Positions 37,301 through 52,940 are shown, counted from the first letter of the stretch. The stretch is DNA of 64,000 bases from Vespa crabro (GCF_910589235.1 NC_060965.1:2032901-2096900), one strand, 5' to 3'. Notes: generated by a model not told the origin, from the sequence alone. Program-made: numbers and translations.

Positions 37301-39180
37301 TTATTGAAAGCATCAGCGTATACATTGGGAAATGCTCCACAAAGATTAGACATTACGTATGTAAAATATTTTTCTATTTATGCTATTTAATAATTACGAT
37401 ATTATTTTAGTCATATTTAACATTATTTTAGACCATCCACGATTCCACAGTACAGTCAACCTGTGCCACCACCTCCTACAGGGTAAGTCATTATATACAT
37501 TTTTGTAAGATTATTTAACGATATAGTGTCAAAAAAAAAAAACAAAAAAAATTATCGTTGCATTATTTAATATACGCATTAAAGTTATTTGTAATAGCAA
37601 AGCATGAGAATATAAATATTATTTTGTCAATATAAATATATTTATTTATTCAAGTCTAAGTAAATATAATTCCTTTAGCTTGTTTTTAGAAAAAAAAAAA
37701 ATATATATATATATATATATACATACAAGTATATAGTAGGATTTTATTTATTCTAGTTTGATTTTATTTTTTGGTGTCTTAGTATTTATAAATTGAAAAC
37801 GGCTAGTTCTGACAGGGCATCACCATCAACTCGTGAAGCCATTGCCGGAATGTTATCGTTCAGCGAGCAATGTTACTCGACAACCTCAAGTAATTCCACG
37901 AAATCAACAAAAATTGAAAAGACACAACGCAATAACGCCAATGATGATGACGATCAATTAATAGAAAATATTGATAAAGTTCATCAGGATGATGATTTTA
38001 GTAAGTGAATGGGATATTTTTTGCAAAAATATTTTTTTATACGATCAATTTAATTATTATTTCCTTAATAATTCTTAGTTTATCCGGCTTTGGATGCTTC
38101 TGACGATGAAGATTATATTTTCAAACCAAAAGCAAAAAGTCAGATAGATGAAGCATGGAATCCGAAAGCCAGAGTTGGGCCACTCTTGCCAAAGACAAAT
38201 CGACCGGCACGAGAAGGAGTAAGGAAAACCTCTGTGGAAAAGGGATTGGAAGCAGCAGCCGCGAAACGGGCAAAACAAGCGGTAAATCAAAATTAATTTA
38301 AATTTATTTTACTGTTTTTTTTTTATTTTATTTTTTTTTTTTTTTTTTTTTTTTGAAAAACGATTTTTCCATCTTGTTATTCGTGCATTAATATATGCAA
38401 TTAAATAGACATAATCTCTTATTAAGGAATATCTGAAATTTTTCAACGTTTATATATATTTTAGTTAATCATTTAGATATGTAAATATGATATACTTTCA
38501 TTATTACGTACTTATATCATATAGGGTGAATATCTGGATAACGACATGGACAAGATTACGAAGAAGAAATTGGTAGGCATATCATGATTCCTTCACATAA
38601 GTGTAGTATTCTTTAGATTTTGTTTAATATATGTTAAATATAAATTAAATAGGTAGAAGAAAATATTTGTCATTATTATTACAATTATTATCTTATTTAT
38701 TAGATAGACTTGATCTGTTATATAATTAATTACTTTCATTTTCATTCATCTTTACGTGCACGTGTACACTTCATTATGTTTATTTTTGATTATTAGGTTT
38801 TATCATCATACAGCAAAACAACAAATTATTATTTTTGTATATACGAACAAAATTTTTTTATTTGACTCATTAATTATGATTATCATCTACTTCTTATTAT
38901 ATTCTTTAATATCATATATTTATTGATATATTTTTATCTATAGTAAAAATAATTATATAAATTACTTGTATGATAGAATACAACGAAGAGGACGTACAAT
39001 AAGAAAAAGCAAAAGGACACATCTGTTACGTCTGGGCCAACTTCAGTTATACCTATGGAAAACATTGTGAAAACAAGTAGTGGATATGGATCGATATTGA
39101 CAAGTCCAAATAGGTTGAAAGATGTTAAGGCTAAGTTAGCTGCACCAGTTCCAATTGGTAAAATATTTTTTTATTTTTTC

Positions 39181-39221
<41 letters not shown>

Positions 39222-39235
39222 CATCATCATCATCA

Positions 39236-39271
<36 letters not shown>

Positions 39272-39394
39272 TTTTGTTTATGAAATATGAACTATAACAT
39301 TCTCAAATTTTCAGAACGTAAACCTAGAAAGGGAATGAAAACGGCTAAACAACGTTTGGGAAAAATATTAAAACTTCATAAAATGATGCATTAG
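34355..39394 (+). CDS. KDM7: KDM7/PHF8-type lysine-specific histone demethylase (PHD + JmjC)
   Basis: Thirteen exons join in phase to 933 codons: 34355-34452, 34976-35061, 35136-35414, 35510-35651, 35737-36186, 36261-36462, 36593-37356, 37432-37482, 37783-38000, 38079-38281, 38525-38572, 38977-39157, 39315-39394. Every junction is GT-AG. An N-terminal PHD finger (residues 8-53) has the full Cys4-His-Cys3 set: C8, C10, C23, C26, H31, C34, C50, C53. Y7 and W29 sit where the H3K4me3-binding cage lies in PHF8. The JmjC domain has the iron ligands H254, D256 (in DFHIDFGGTSVWYH) and H326 (GWIHAVLTP), and K271 for 2-oxoglutarate, so it should be active. Downstream are a basic, disordered region, SPSTREAIAGMLS, WNPKARVGPLLPK and the family tail AKQRLGKILKLH. 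Family members bind H3K4me3 and remove H3K9me2, H3K27me2 or H4K20me1. No paralogue choice among PHF8, PHF2 and KDM7A is meant. Confidence 0.97.
39180..39267. repeat. (ATT)n array in the last KDM7 intron
   Basis: About 88 bp of ATT triplets with a short ATC segment in the middle, 23 bp after the donor of exon 12. It shows that these arrays are tolerated in introns here. Confidence 0.9.
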
Positions 39395-42146
<2,752 letters not shown>

Positions 42147-42152
42147 AATAAA
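42147..42152 (+). terminator. candidate poly(A) signal AATAAA
   Basis: AATAAA in the context CTCAAATAAAACTGAATGG. A second AATAAA lies at about 42,067. It may end the KDM7 transcript. No nearer canonical signal is obvious after the KDM7 stop. Confidence 0.35.
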
Positions 42153-42575
42153 ACTGAATGGTATCTATTTTCATTAAATGCTTTCTTATTATCTTTTTTC
42201 TTTTTTTTTTCTTTTTTCTTTTTTCTTTTTTCTTTTTTTAGTTCTAACAAAATCCTCCATCTTCTTTCAATCTAGCACTTTTTTAGAGATTTAATTTATG
42301 ATTTAATTAATAAAGCATTTATTTAAACATTATATAAACGCCTTATATATAATTTAAACAATAGAGGATTTGTTTAAACATTATATATATATATGTGTGT
42401 GTGTGTGTGTATGTGTGTGTGTGTTAAGGCAATATTAAAATAAAATAATTTTGATATGAAATTATAATTATTATATATACTATGTATAATATACATACGC
42501 ATAGAGAAATCTTATACTTACTGTCGTCAATGATTCAGATATATAAACAACAAACGAAGACGTTAGTTACCAACA

Positions 42576-42619
42576 ATGACTTTCAAATGTGATGTCAGTC
42601 TGCCGTCGGCTTTCGAAGG
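42576..42619 (+). CDS. possible short first coding exon
   Basis: ATG in a good context (CAACAATGAC) opens 14 codons plus two bases (MTFKCDVSLPSAFEG, last codon split) and reaches a donor GG|GTAAAC. It is a small CpG-containing island in very AT-rich DNA. No matching next exon was found, and the opposite strand could equally be a promoter. Weak call. Confidence 0.2.
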
Positions 42620-43185
42620 GTAAACATCGGAGATCTTTCGCCTCGTGCTAACAAATTATTTAAACGATTCTTTCGATTAATTAAACATTTATTTAACAGG
42701 TATTTAGAGAACATAATAAATATATTCTTCTAGTTTATTAATCGTTATATAATAATTATTCGTAATAATTAAATTAATGTAATTATTTAACTAATGTAAT
42801 CATAATTATTTAAGACAACATATAGGTATTAAAATATTTAGAATATAAGGCCTATTTATATAATAATATTATAAACAATAATAATAGAAGGCAAGTTGAT
42901 CAGAAAATAATTGATCATCTATTGCGTCTTAATATTTTTGTTTCTTTAAAAAAATAAAAAAAAAAAGAAAAGAAAAGAAAGACAATACATTTGCAACAAA
43001 TCTTTTGAAATATATATATAGAAAATATTGAATATTCAGAAAATATTTTAATAAATAATTATTCGTGAGTGTGCTAATAATATTTGTTGAAAGTATGCTA
43101 CTGAAAACATGTGTTTTTTTTTTTTTTTTTTTTATAGCTGTTTAATCTCCATGACTTATCCAATATGTATAAACTTCAGATGCTT

Positions 43186-43243
<58 letters not shown>

Positions 43244-43900
43244 TATAATATATATATTTTACAAATAAATGAAATATAAAGAAACGTATAATTTTTACAG
43301 ATTCACAGAAGACGTATTAATATTTTTGTTTGCGACTGCATATACAATATACATTTCGCATTGAAGATAAAAAAAAATATCTATAAAAATTATTACCAAC
43401 ATATTTTACTCGAAAGAAGAAAAAAAAAAATAAAGAAAGGAAGGAAAAGAAAAGAAAAGAAAAGAAACCCGACGTCAAATGCACTAACCTAACAATACTT
43501 GTAGGTAAACAATTTTACCGACTGAGATGTGCGTGATGTTGCACAAACAAATCTTTTTAATAGAAATCAGCATGAAATCTCATATTACGCTTATGCAATC
43601 CCAATTCTTTTGAATTTTCGTTTTCCAACAAAAAAAAAAAAAAAAAAAGAAAAAGAGAGAAAGAAAGAAAGCAAAAAATAGTATTTTATTCTTTTACCAG
43701 CCATTAATTTTATATATCATTAATATTTTAACCATTTAGATTAATTTTCTTTTCTAAATATGCTTAATAATAGTAATAATAATAGTAATAGTAATAATGT
43801 GTGTGTGTGTGTGTGTGTGTGCGCACATAGATTACGATTAAAAATAAAAAAACAAACGAAGATACGAATTTATTTTGACGTATAGGTCGAGATCAAGATT
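42620..43900. other. AT-rich spacer
   Basis: AT-rich unique sequence with poly-T at 43,114-43,133, (GA)n at 43,191-43,239, poly-A/GA near 43,415-43,465 and 43,629-43,672, and (GT)n at 43,799-43,821. No exon was recognised. Confidence 0.7.
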
Positions 43901-43914
43901 AGAAGTTAGTTCAA

Positions 43915-44593
43915 ATTCGCGGGGGAGGGAGTGGATAGTTGTAGTCAGGGACGTGGAGAGGTGGAAATGAAGTATTCGAACTTGGCAACGCTGGAACCAG
44001 TTCCTGCTACAGTATTCGGTTAGACGCCGTACGGAGCGTTGCGTGTTTCGTGTCGTGTTTCGCGACAGTCGAAATTAACTTTGGAAAAAAAATCGAACGA
44101 TCGAGAATATTCGCGAATTTTTTGATTGGTTCAGTGATTCGTTTCTTGTGGATAAATTATTTGAGAATCTTACGTGTATCTCGTCAGAAACGATCGGCTT
44201 TAAAAAAAAAATATTTCTATCCCACATAATTCTTGTTTATTGTCAACTCGTTAAATTTTACACGTGGTAACGTATCGATTTGACGGGAAGAAAAAAAAGG
44301 AAAGCGAAAGGGAATTAAAAAAATCGTGAAATATATAATCGAGATAATCGTGTAACATCGGTTGCAAATCGATAAAGGGAGTGATATAGAAGTGACAAAC
44401 GGTGTGCGTGTAACGTGCGATTTTACCGACCGTACTTTTATCGACCGAGTCGAAGAAACCTTTTTAGTTTTAAATTCGATCGAAAGGGGACGTGTGCGTA
44501 TCTTTGCCGATTGTGTCGAGTGTGCGTGCGCGTATACGTGTGTGTGCGCGCTTGTGTGTGAAGCACGAGGAGGCCATTGTGACGTTTTCAAAG
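43915..44593 (+). promoter_or_regulatory. promoter and untranslated first exon candidate
   Basis: Composition shifts sharply to CpG-richer unique DNA, with GGCAACGCTGG at 43,984, CGTACGGAGCGTTGCGTG and a TTCAGT initiator-like site near 44,130. It ends at a consensus + strand donor, CAAAG|GTAGGT, at 44,593/44,594. The open frame across 44,362-44,607 begins with TTG and is Cys-rich by chance. I therefore read this as a 5'-UTR exon with its promoter. The downstream exon is not identified. Confidence 0.45.
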
Positions 44594-45810
44594 GTAGGTG
44601 TAATTAAAGAAAGATAAAATTGGATAGAAAAGAGTATTTACAAGTAGACCTAGTTATAAGAAATAATAATAGATATACATGGGCAGAGCGAGAGAAAAAG
44701 AAAACTGATGAATTTTACACTAATATGGCGAATTTAATCGAATCAAATTATTATTTTACAAAGAAGGAAAAAAAATACTCGTTATTTATTTATTTATTTT
44801 TTTTTTTTTTTTCATTATCTACGTGTTCTTCTTTTTTTTTCTTCTTTTTATAAACAATCATCTGAAAAGTTCTACTTTTCATTAAATCTTAATTAATACG
44901 AATCTGTGTTAAAATTAATATGTGATAAAGAAATAAGAAAGTCCTGACTCTTGAAATTGAATTGTAAGATAGAGTCATATAAAAATAAGATTCGCGTGGC
45001 TAGCAACATAATATAATCACGCATACGAGACAAATGATATAGTCACACAAACATAATTTGAACTATGGCGATAATATTACCATCTGTTGTACGATATTTA
45101 TCATAATTGCCCGCAGAAATAACGTCGGTTGACTCATAACTCTGAAACGATCAAAATTATCATCATCTACCACAAAAATAGAAAACAAAATTTACCAAAA
45201 CCATATTCTTTAAAAAAAGCATTAAAACAAGTATAAACCATCTTATTTATACTTTTTTGTTGTTTTATTTATATTATTATTTCAACAAACGTTACAACTC
45301 ATACACAATTAGACTATATAATAAATAAAAATGAAAAATAAAGGATAGGAGAAATTGAGTAACATTAAATTATACAATCCTTAATTATACAGGGTGCCCC
45401 AAAATTCTTTAGATAAGTTTTTAGGTTTTAAAAATTAATTAATCTTTTTTCGCGACCTTTTAAACTTTGTAGTTAGTTTAGTAGTTTTACAAGCTGAACT
45501 TGTAGTATTTAAGTATGAAAAAATAAAAAAAATAAAAGAAATAGTTTAATTCCGAAAATCGATTTTTAAAAATGATCTAGTAACTTTTAATCCATCTTGG
45601 AACTTATCAGTTGGAAAGAGGAAGAGAGAGAGAGCGAGAGAGAGAGAGAGAGAAAGAAAGAGAGAGAGAAAAAAAAATAGATGGAAAAATTATAAAAATG
45701 AAATTTTGTTCTATATCGAAAGGAGATAATAATAGGTACGATTGGGTACAGGAAATATATACTCACGAGAGTACATTGATAAGATGAAAATAAGATTGGA
45801 AAGTAATTTT
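44594..45810. other. AT-rich intron-like DNA
   Basis: AT-rich unique DNA with short poly-T and GA runs (45,620-45,670). No exon recognised. A repeat-end-like motif at 45,390 is listed separately. Confidence 0.6.
45389..45408 (+). mobile_element. possible transposable-element end, TACAGGGTGCCCCAAAA
   Basis: TTATACAGGGTGCCCCAAAATT resembles the short end motif (ACAGGGTG.CCCAAA) that recurs at edges of insect repeats. A diverged copy in reverse orientation lies at 63,886-63,912. No coding sequence, target duplication or full element can be drawn between them, so this is only a suspected fragment. Confidence 0.25.
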
Positions 45811-45981
45811 TAAACGCCAGTCATCTTGCTGTCTAGTAATGCTGGTTGTTTGGCAAGGAGCCCGCCGTTGCCTGAGTTGCAGCGGGCAGCTCACCAATCA
45901 AGGCTGCCAACTAGGCCAGCAACGTCATCATTGTGGGCCAATCGCGGACAAGCTCGATCGGTATCAACTCGTCGATACCCG
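45811..45981 (+). promoter_or_regulatory. CCAAT-containing island ending in a consensus donor
   Basis: A GC-rich 170-bp island in AT-rich DNA. Two CCAAT boxes lie at 45,894-45,898 and 45,938-45,942. The + strand donor TACCCG|GTGAGT follows at 45,981/45,982. The frame through it starts only at TTG. Best read as a promoter and alternative untranslated first exon on the + strand, possibly of the same gene as the 44-kb island. Confidence 0.45.
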
Positions 45982-47094
45982 GTGAGTAGAGTTAGTTGTT
46001 TCTGCTTAATCATATTTATATCAGAAATCATTATCTGTATTAGTATACAGACAATTTAAATTCAATTGAGTTCGATCAAAACGAAAGAGATAAATAATGT
46101 AGATAAAAATTTCGAAAAAACGAGATTTAGAAAAAAGGGGAAAGTTAAACAAAAAAAAAAAGAAGTAGGCAGAATTGTATTGAAAACATTGCGTTTATTT
46201 TCACGAAGACAAAAAAAGAGAAAATAAAGAAAAGAATTATGTAAACGAAATCGATGATTCTAATCACCATTAACGGATTATTTACTATGAAATTGTTCTA
46301 GTGTGCATCTTATTCTTTTATTTATTTATTTACTTTTGTTTTAATATCATAAGCGTGTAAGAATGATAGGACTTTTGTATATTTGTATATTTGTATATTT
46401 CATGTCAATGTACTTACAAGAGGTCGGCCGACTCTTCATGTCACTTATTGACCCTAGCCGATTGATCGCTGTTCAAATCTCTATCGTGGAAAAGTTTTCG
46501 CGGTCATTTAAGGCCGTCGTTCATGGTCCATCGACCCGTATCTTTAGACACGACGTATTTGCAATATACTCTAATAAGTCACGAGATTTATCTTCTCTTC
46601 GATAATATATTAATTTAGAAAGAAAGAGACTTGAGATTTCTAAAATTTTTTTTCTCTTTTTTCTCTTTTTTAATACATTTTTTCTTTCGTTTTTTTTCTT
46701 TCTTTTTTTTAAATTTTTCCTATTAAGCATATATACAAGACAAATATATATATATATATATATATATTTATGTATGTGTATGTGTATATATATACATATA
46801 TATATTTATATTCTGTATATATATATATATATATACAGAAAGAGGAAGATAATATTCATTTAATCATTTTCGTATTGTGAAAAGGTGAAGAATAATTGAG
46901 AACCACTGTTGTAAGCGATAGCCAATTGCTTTGCAGTGAAGTATCACGTGATCGTACACGTTCCTTTTATTGCTTGAGTAATGAAGTAGCGCCGAATCTA
47001 ATGCTCAAATTTCAACTGATTATAATTAAAAGATCAAAAATGTCAAATTTTAATGAGAGAGACAGTCGAGAGGAGGGAGGAAGAGAGAGAAAAA

Positions 47095-47136
<42 letters not shown>

Positions 47137-47228
47137 GAAAGAGAGAGAGAGAAAGAAAATAAATAAAGTCTTTGGAAATTTACTAGCGTTTATTGCGGAG
47201 TATGTTTAATATCTTAAAACAGAAAAAA

Positions 47229-47316
<88 letters not shown>

Positions 47317-47879
47317 ATTGAACAAAATTCAAACATCAGGATGACGGAAAAAAAAAATAAAAATTCCCACATCACGCCACTATCATGGCCCCGATATCGC
47401 AAGAGAGTACAATTTCCATTTCCATATCTATTTGTTATTTCTGGGATTTTTTTTTCTCTCTCTCAACTCCCCCCCCCTATCTCGTGTTTTTTTTCTTTCT
47501 TCTTTATCACGATGAAATGAAATGTCGAGGAGAAAAAAAAATTCAAGAGAATAGACAAATCTAAGTATACGTTGTCATTATCGGTTCGTAAATCGAGAAG
47601 AGAGAGATATAGATTGAACTAGAGATAGAGATAGAGATGATAGAGTTAACTATATGATAACATAATAAATGTCAACACGATTCGCGCAGATTATCAAGGG
47701 AATGAAAATAAAGATGAATAAGAAAGTGAAATCATTGGTTCTGATTAATAGAGAGACGAGACGAGACGAGACGAGACGCGACGAGACGAGACAAGACGAG
47801 ACGAGACGAAATGAAACGAAACGTTCGTTTGTGTTCGCGAGCGTAATGCGCACGCTGTAATGTCATAAAAAAAAAATCG
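45982..47879. other. intron-like DNA with (TA)n and (GA)n arrays
   Basis: Contains (TA)n at 46,744-46,766 and 46,819-46,835, (GA)n at 47,098-47,130, a pure (GA)n of about 80 bp at 47,232-47,312, and a GACGA pentamer array at 47,754-47,805. Unique CpG-bearing DNA at 46,420-46,560 was checked and shows no spliceable frame. Confidence 0.6.
47754..47805. repeat. (GACGA)n pentanucleotide array
   Basis: About ten near-perfect copies. CpG-containing, which is unusual among the AT- or GA-based repeats of this window. Confidence 0.85.
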
Positions 47880-47975
47880 TCACACGGTTCACGGTCGATC
47901 GTGTAAAACCCGCTTAGCTTCGAGTCACCTCGTCAGTCGGCGAACGGACGCAAAAGCGTCCGCATCTCTTTTTGT
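47880..47975 (+). promoter_or_regulatory. CpG-rich core-promoter-like island
   Basis: A 95-bp unique CpG-rich stretch with CGTCAGTCGGCG, a match to the arthropod TCAGT initiator, at about 47,930. A TGTAAAAC element lies about 30 bp upstream. No ORF. Promoter identity and orientation are inferred. Confidence 0.35.
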
Positions 47976-49611
47976 TTTTCTTGTATGATTTTATTATTAT
48001 TATATTTTTTATTATTATTAATATTTCTTTGCTTGTGTATATTCATTGTGTATATTTATACATAAATATATATATATATATAACTATATATATATACATA
48101 GAATATTCGTAATTTTTTATGCGGGCGTACGCGTGTGTATGTGTATGTTCAATTTTATTCTTTTTTCGTTCCTGTTTTTTTTTGGTTTTTTCATTTCTGT
48201 ATTAAACCAGTTCTCCGTAATTATTCTCTCGGGTTTGTAAAATTATTTCTATTTTTATATTTATTGCGCGAAGTTTTATTTCGAACGTTTCTTATTTTCT
48301 TTTTCTTTTTTTTTTCTTCGTTACTTTTTTAATTTTTCATTTTATCATAATATACAAAGAGAGACTTTCGTATCGTTTAATAGCGAAATAAATTCTCTTT
48401 ACGAATCATAAGATATATTTCGATACGTTTGACAATTAATCGTCGTCGTGTTTACGTACGTAAGATTTGAGGTTAACTTTTGATCGATAATAACGAGAAT
48501 CAAGATAGAAGGATTTTCACTTTTCTTTCATTCCTTTTTATTTTTTCTAAGTTGATATCTAAAAATAATCGAAAGAATAGAGTGGTACGTAAAAGTGTCA
48601 TTGTGTGTCGATTTACGTGTATGTGTGCACGTATGCGTGCATTTGTATATATTTTAACGTGAAAAAAATATTACTATTATTGCTTTTACGTTGGTGAAAT
48701 AGTGTCGAGGTGAAGGACATCGTGAAAAGAGAACGAAGGTCTTTCGCTCGTATGGTATGTATAACATACTTCACTTTTGTAAAACGCGAAAAAAGTAACA
48801 TGCGTTTACACGTATGCACGAGCGCTTGCATGGTTCGTGCCTATGTACTAAATTATTTGACTTTGAAAAATGATCATGGGAATTTTTTTTTGAATCGTAC
48901 AAATACGAATTATTTCATTTATTTCCAACATCATGAAAAATATGCGACTCCTTTTTTTTCTACGCTCTTATATGTTGATTTTGAGGTTAGCTCTAGGTAA
49001 TCCGTCTCCTCCTTAACGTTCGTAAATATCTTTCGTAATTTTTATTGGACACGTAAACAAAAGAAAAAAAAAAGGAAAAAAAAAATTTGTTTTATATTTT
49101 TTTTCTTGTTGCAATGGTAGTAATCATGACAAGTATGAGCGACACGAACACGAACTATAGTCGTTCGAAAACTACATCGATTTCTATTGTTATCGATCGA
49201 TGTTATTTCATAAACGTTCTTACATACATACATACGTTCCTTTTGTAATATGATATAAGAAAACGTATGTCGATCTTTAGATAGTGAATGGAATTTCAAA
49301 TTTAAAACGTAGTTTACCTTTTGTTACGAAACGTAGTATCAATTCTTTTGATAGGTTCATTTTTTCTTTTTCTTCTCCTTTCTTTCTTTCTTTTTTTTTC
49401 TGTTTAATAAAAATATGATATAACATTCGCATATAATTTTTCATGACGATAATTAATGAATTTTCTTATTAAAATATGTCTCGGTCGATACGATTGTTTA
49501 TGTAAAAAAATTTCAACTCGATTAGTCATCATTTAATAAAAACGATATTTTTATTAATTAATAAACACAATATTTCGAAAAAGATATGATATATATATAT
49601 ATATATTCGCA

Positions 49612-49773
49612 ATGGCTGCTACAAGATGCTGGAATGATTCGGCGAGTTGGCACGTGGTTATTCTCGGTTATCTTCGGGATTGTACGGACGTATTCGTTGT
49701 CTGGCACTTAGCCCTGTTGCACGTGTCGTGCTCTCAGACAAACCAGTTTGTTCCGGGTCGTCAACGAGTATAG
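49612..49773 (+). other. unique GC-richer island with a 53-codon ORF and E-boxes
   Basis: ATG GCT GCT in a reasonable context opens 53 codons (MAATRCWNDSASWHVVILGY ... QTNQFVPGRQRV). The same DNA holds two CACGTG cores (in GGCACGTGG and GCACGTGTC). It stands out from the AT-rich flanks. It could be a small ORF, an alternative first exon or a regulatory block. No family is recognised. Confidence 0.25.
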
Positions 49774-49960
49774 GTTGGTTGGAATTGTTTTGTTGTCGAT
49801 GAACGAGAATAAATAATGATTTGGCGAAAATAATCCACTAAAGTTGATATTATTAATTAATTGGAATTTTTTAATCGAATAAGAGTTATTTTACGTCTTT
49901 GAGTAGTATTAAGAAATAATCTCAGTTAAATTAATCGTTTTGTTAGATTATATGTATATG

Positions 49961-50007
<47 letters not shown>

Positions 50008-50399
50008 GTACATATAATGGAAATATTCAATTTGATGATATTTTTTCAAAATGGCGTCTTAAAAAGATTCCTACAAAAAATAAAAAAGACAAAAAAAAAA
50101 GAGAACTGAGGCAATTTTGAATTTATAATAAGTCATGGTATATTTAAATTATCATTTATTTTTCGATATAATACCGATACAATATAAATGACGAAAATGA
50201 AGTTGAAATTGTTAAATGATAATTGTTATGTTTATAAATAATTTATATATGATAATAATTAATGAATAATGTCAGGTATTTTAAAGAAAAATTTTTTAAT
50301 GAGTACTATCGAAAAAGAATCATGAAATATGTGACTTTGTTTCATTCTACTGAAATGCGTATGTATATATGTGTATATATATGTGTATGTATCTTATTC

Positions 50400-50625
50400 A
50401 GAGAAGAGAAGGTCTTTTAAGATGAGGGGTGGTGGAACGGCAGAGGGGTGGGGAGAAAGATGGTGATAGAAAGAGTGGGAGAGGAGAGCAGGTTTTGGTT
50501 AGGAAGAGAGGGCAAAAGAGAGTCAGTCTCGACTTGTTGGTGGTACATGGTTAAGCTCTCGCGAACAGTCATTTATATATTGCGGATAGACGTCTCGTGC
50601 CGTTGGTACTGTGTTACGTTTTCAT
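50400..50625 (+). promoter_or_regulatory. GC-richer promoter-like island
   Basis: GA-rich unique DNA followed by AGAGTCAGTCTCGAC (initiator-like, about 50,520) and a CpG-containing stretch to about 50,610. A TTCCAG|GTACGT donor-like site follows at 51,054. It fits a further alternative first exon on the + strand. Weak evidence. Confidence 0.25.
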
Positions 50626-51424
50626 TTTTCTTTTTTGTAACGCGCTTCATAGCGATCCAATAAAAGATTTTCACTGTCCGATAATACGTCAAATAAAAAT
50701 AATACATTTACATCTTCTCGTATGTAAACTTATTTTTACACAAAAAAAAAAGAAAAGAAAAAACAAATTATTTTATTGATTTCCTTTTTTCATTGTTTTT
50801 TTTTGGGGGGGGGTTACTTTGTTTTCTTTTTTTTTCTATTTTTTTCGATGTGACTTTTTAATCGAATAGACTTTAATTTTGATCTTTGGTTTTTCCGTCT
50901 TCGCAATTAAAAAAAAAAAAAAAAGAAGTGTTTTCATAGTGAATAAGTGGGGGAAAGAAACAGCAAAAAAAAAGACGAGAAAGAAAAAAGTGTATTCTCA
51001 AAACGAAAATTGTCGGACGAATGAAGAAACTTTCGATTGGTTGATTTATTCCAGGTACGTTTGAGTAGAGCTTTGTTGTATTCCCTCTTTTTATTGGGGG
51101 GAGCTTCTCTATCACGTGTTTTAGTCGATTCGTAAACTCATGATTTTCGATTGATCACGCTTGGTTTTTCCCTCCTCCTCCTCCCTCTTCCCAAGCACCT
51201 TTAGCGTTTAGATTAAATATTTCTTGCGAATATATGATTTTTCTAATTTTTTTTTTCTTTTTTTCCTTTATCTTTTTTTTTAGTTTTTCCTTCTTCCGTT
51301 TCTTTTTCTTATTCTTCTTCTTTTACCATTATAATAAATATTCGATAATATTAATTAATATTAATAATTATAATTAATAATTAATAATTACTTTTATGTT
51401 ATCGAATATATCTTTGAGGTTATT

Positions 51425-51490
<66 letters not shown>

Positions 51491-52909
51491 ATCTCTTTCA
51501 TATATATTTTTCTTATCACTTATCAAGATGTATAAAGAAAAGAAAAAAAGAAAACAATGTCATAGTATATTTGTTATTTCATAATTGTCGGCAAGAACAG
51601 GAGGGTTTTCTTTTAAAATCGTTTCATTTAAAATTAAGACGATGAGGAGATAGACTTTCGTCATTTCAAAGAGCAAATATCAAAGCTGTGTAAGTACCTA
51701 CGTCTTTCTCTTTTAGATGGACTTACGTAATAATATCGACGACGAGTGTTTCGCGCGATGACCCGTCATACGTCAATTTTATACTAATCGTGCAATTAAA
51801 TATATTTATTTGAATTTTGAACGATGACGATATGCCGGCTTTAATTGGTTCCCGTCATGTTTCAATAATGTTACATTATTGAAGTCTTTCGTTTTATTTT
51901 CCTCCGAAGTATTATTTGATCTTTAAAAAAACAAAAAATCGAACAAAAAAAAAAAGAAAAAAAAACAAAGAAACAAAAGAAAAAGAAGAGAGAAAAAAAA
52001 GTTGACGTTAGTATAAATAAATGTTTATATATTATTTATTAATGGCTCGTAAGATCTTTATTTGTAAAGTATTAAGGATCAAGGATCGTGATCCTTTGCA
52101 TGATCGATTAGAACGATCAATATTTGATCACTTTTTGTTTTGTTTTTTTTTTCTTTCTTTTTTTTTTTTTGCCTTTTTTACTTTGAGAGTAATCTGCAAG
52201 GGAAAAAAGGAAAAAAAAACATTAGAAAGAAAAGTATCACATTTTTTCCTTTTTCAGAGATTGTGAACCTACGTTGAACATTACGACGTGTATTAGATTA
52301 ATTCAACCCTCCGACATTTCAATGTAATTTCGTTCGTAGGTCGGTAGTCAATATCGTTGAAAGTATACTTTAATCAAACGGATATTATATAGACATATAG
52401 GTTATGTCGCGCGGTTGTTATAATTTTTTTTTTCTATCCGTATTAAGAATTAAGACGAATTTTTTGTAATTAAAATCAGGACACTTATGATCTACTCACT
52501 CTATTCTGAAAATAGTTTTTCTTTTCTTTTCTTTTTTCCCTTCTTTTTCTCTCTCTTCTTTTTTTTTCCTCAAAAAATGTAATTCAAGACTGCGTAAAAA
52601 TAAATTTGTCTAAGCGCGCATATATATATATATATATGTGTGTGCGTGTGGGTGCGTGTATATGTGTGTGTGTGTGTGTGTGTTAAAAAAAAATTCATTG
52701 GATGATTCGAAATATAACAATTCTTTGTTAACATGTTCAACATAGATTTAGCGCGGCAATGTCACAATTGAAAACTTGCCAAAATTGATTTTAAACTAAG
52801 TTACAGGGACGACGAACGTTATTATTAGATTTAGATGTTAGATAGTAGAGTAAGACCAACAAACATATTTTTCGATATAAACTTTCGTCACTTTTCTTAC
52901 TTTCCCTAA

Positions 52910-52940
<31 letters not shown>

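Noticed and set aside
44362..44607. Cys-rich 81-codon frame
   Set aside because: Begins with TTG, overlaps a consensus splice donor, and the Cys/Val/Tyr segment derives from a GT-rich repeat. Better explained as 5' UTR.
46896..47162. 88-codon frame ending in Arg/Glu repeats
   Set aside because: The front half is unremarkable and the end is a GA repeat. No splice sites or recognisable domain.
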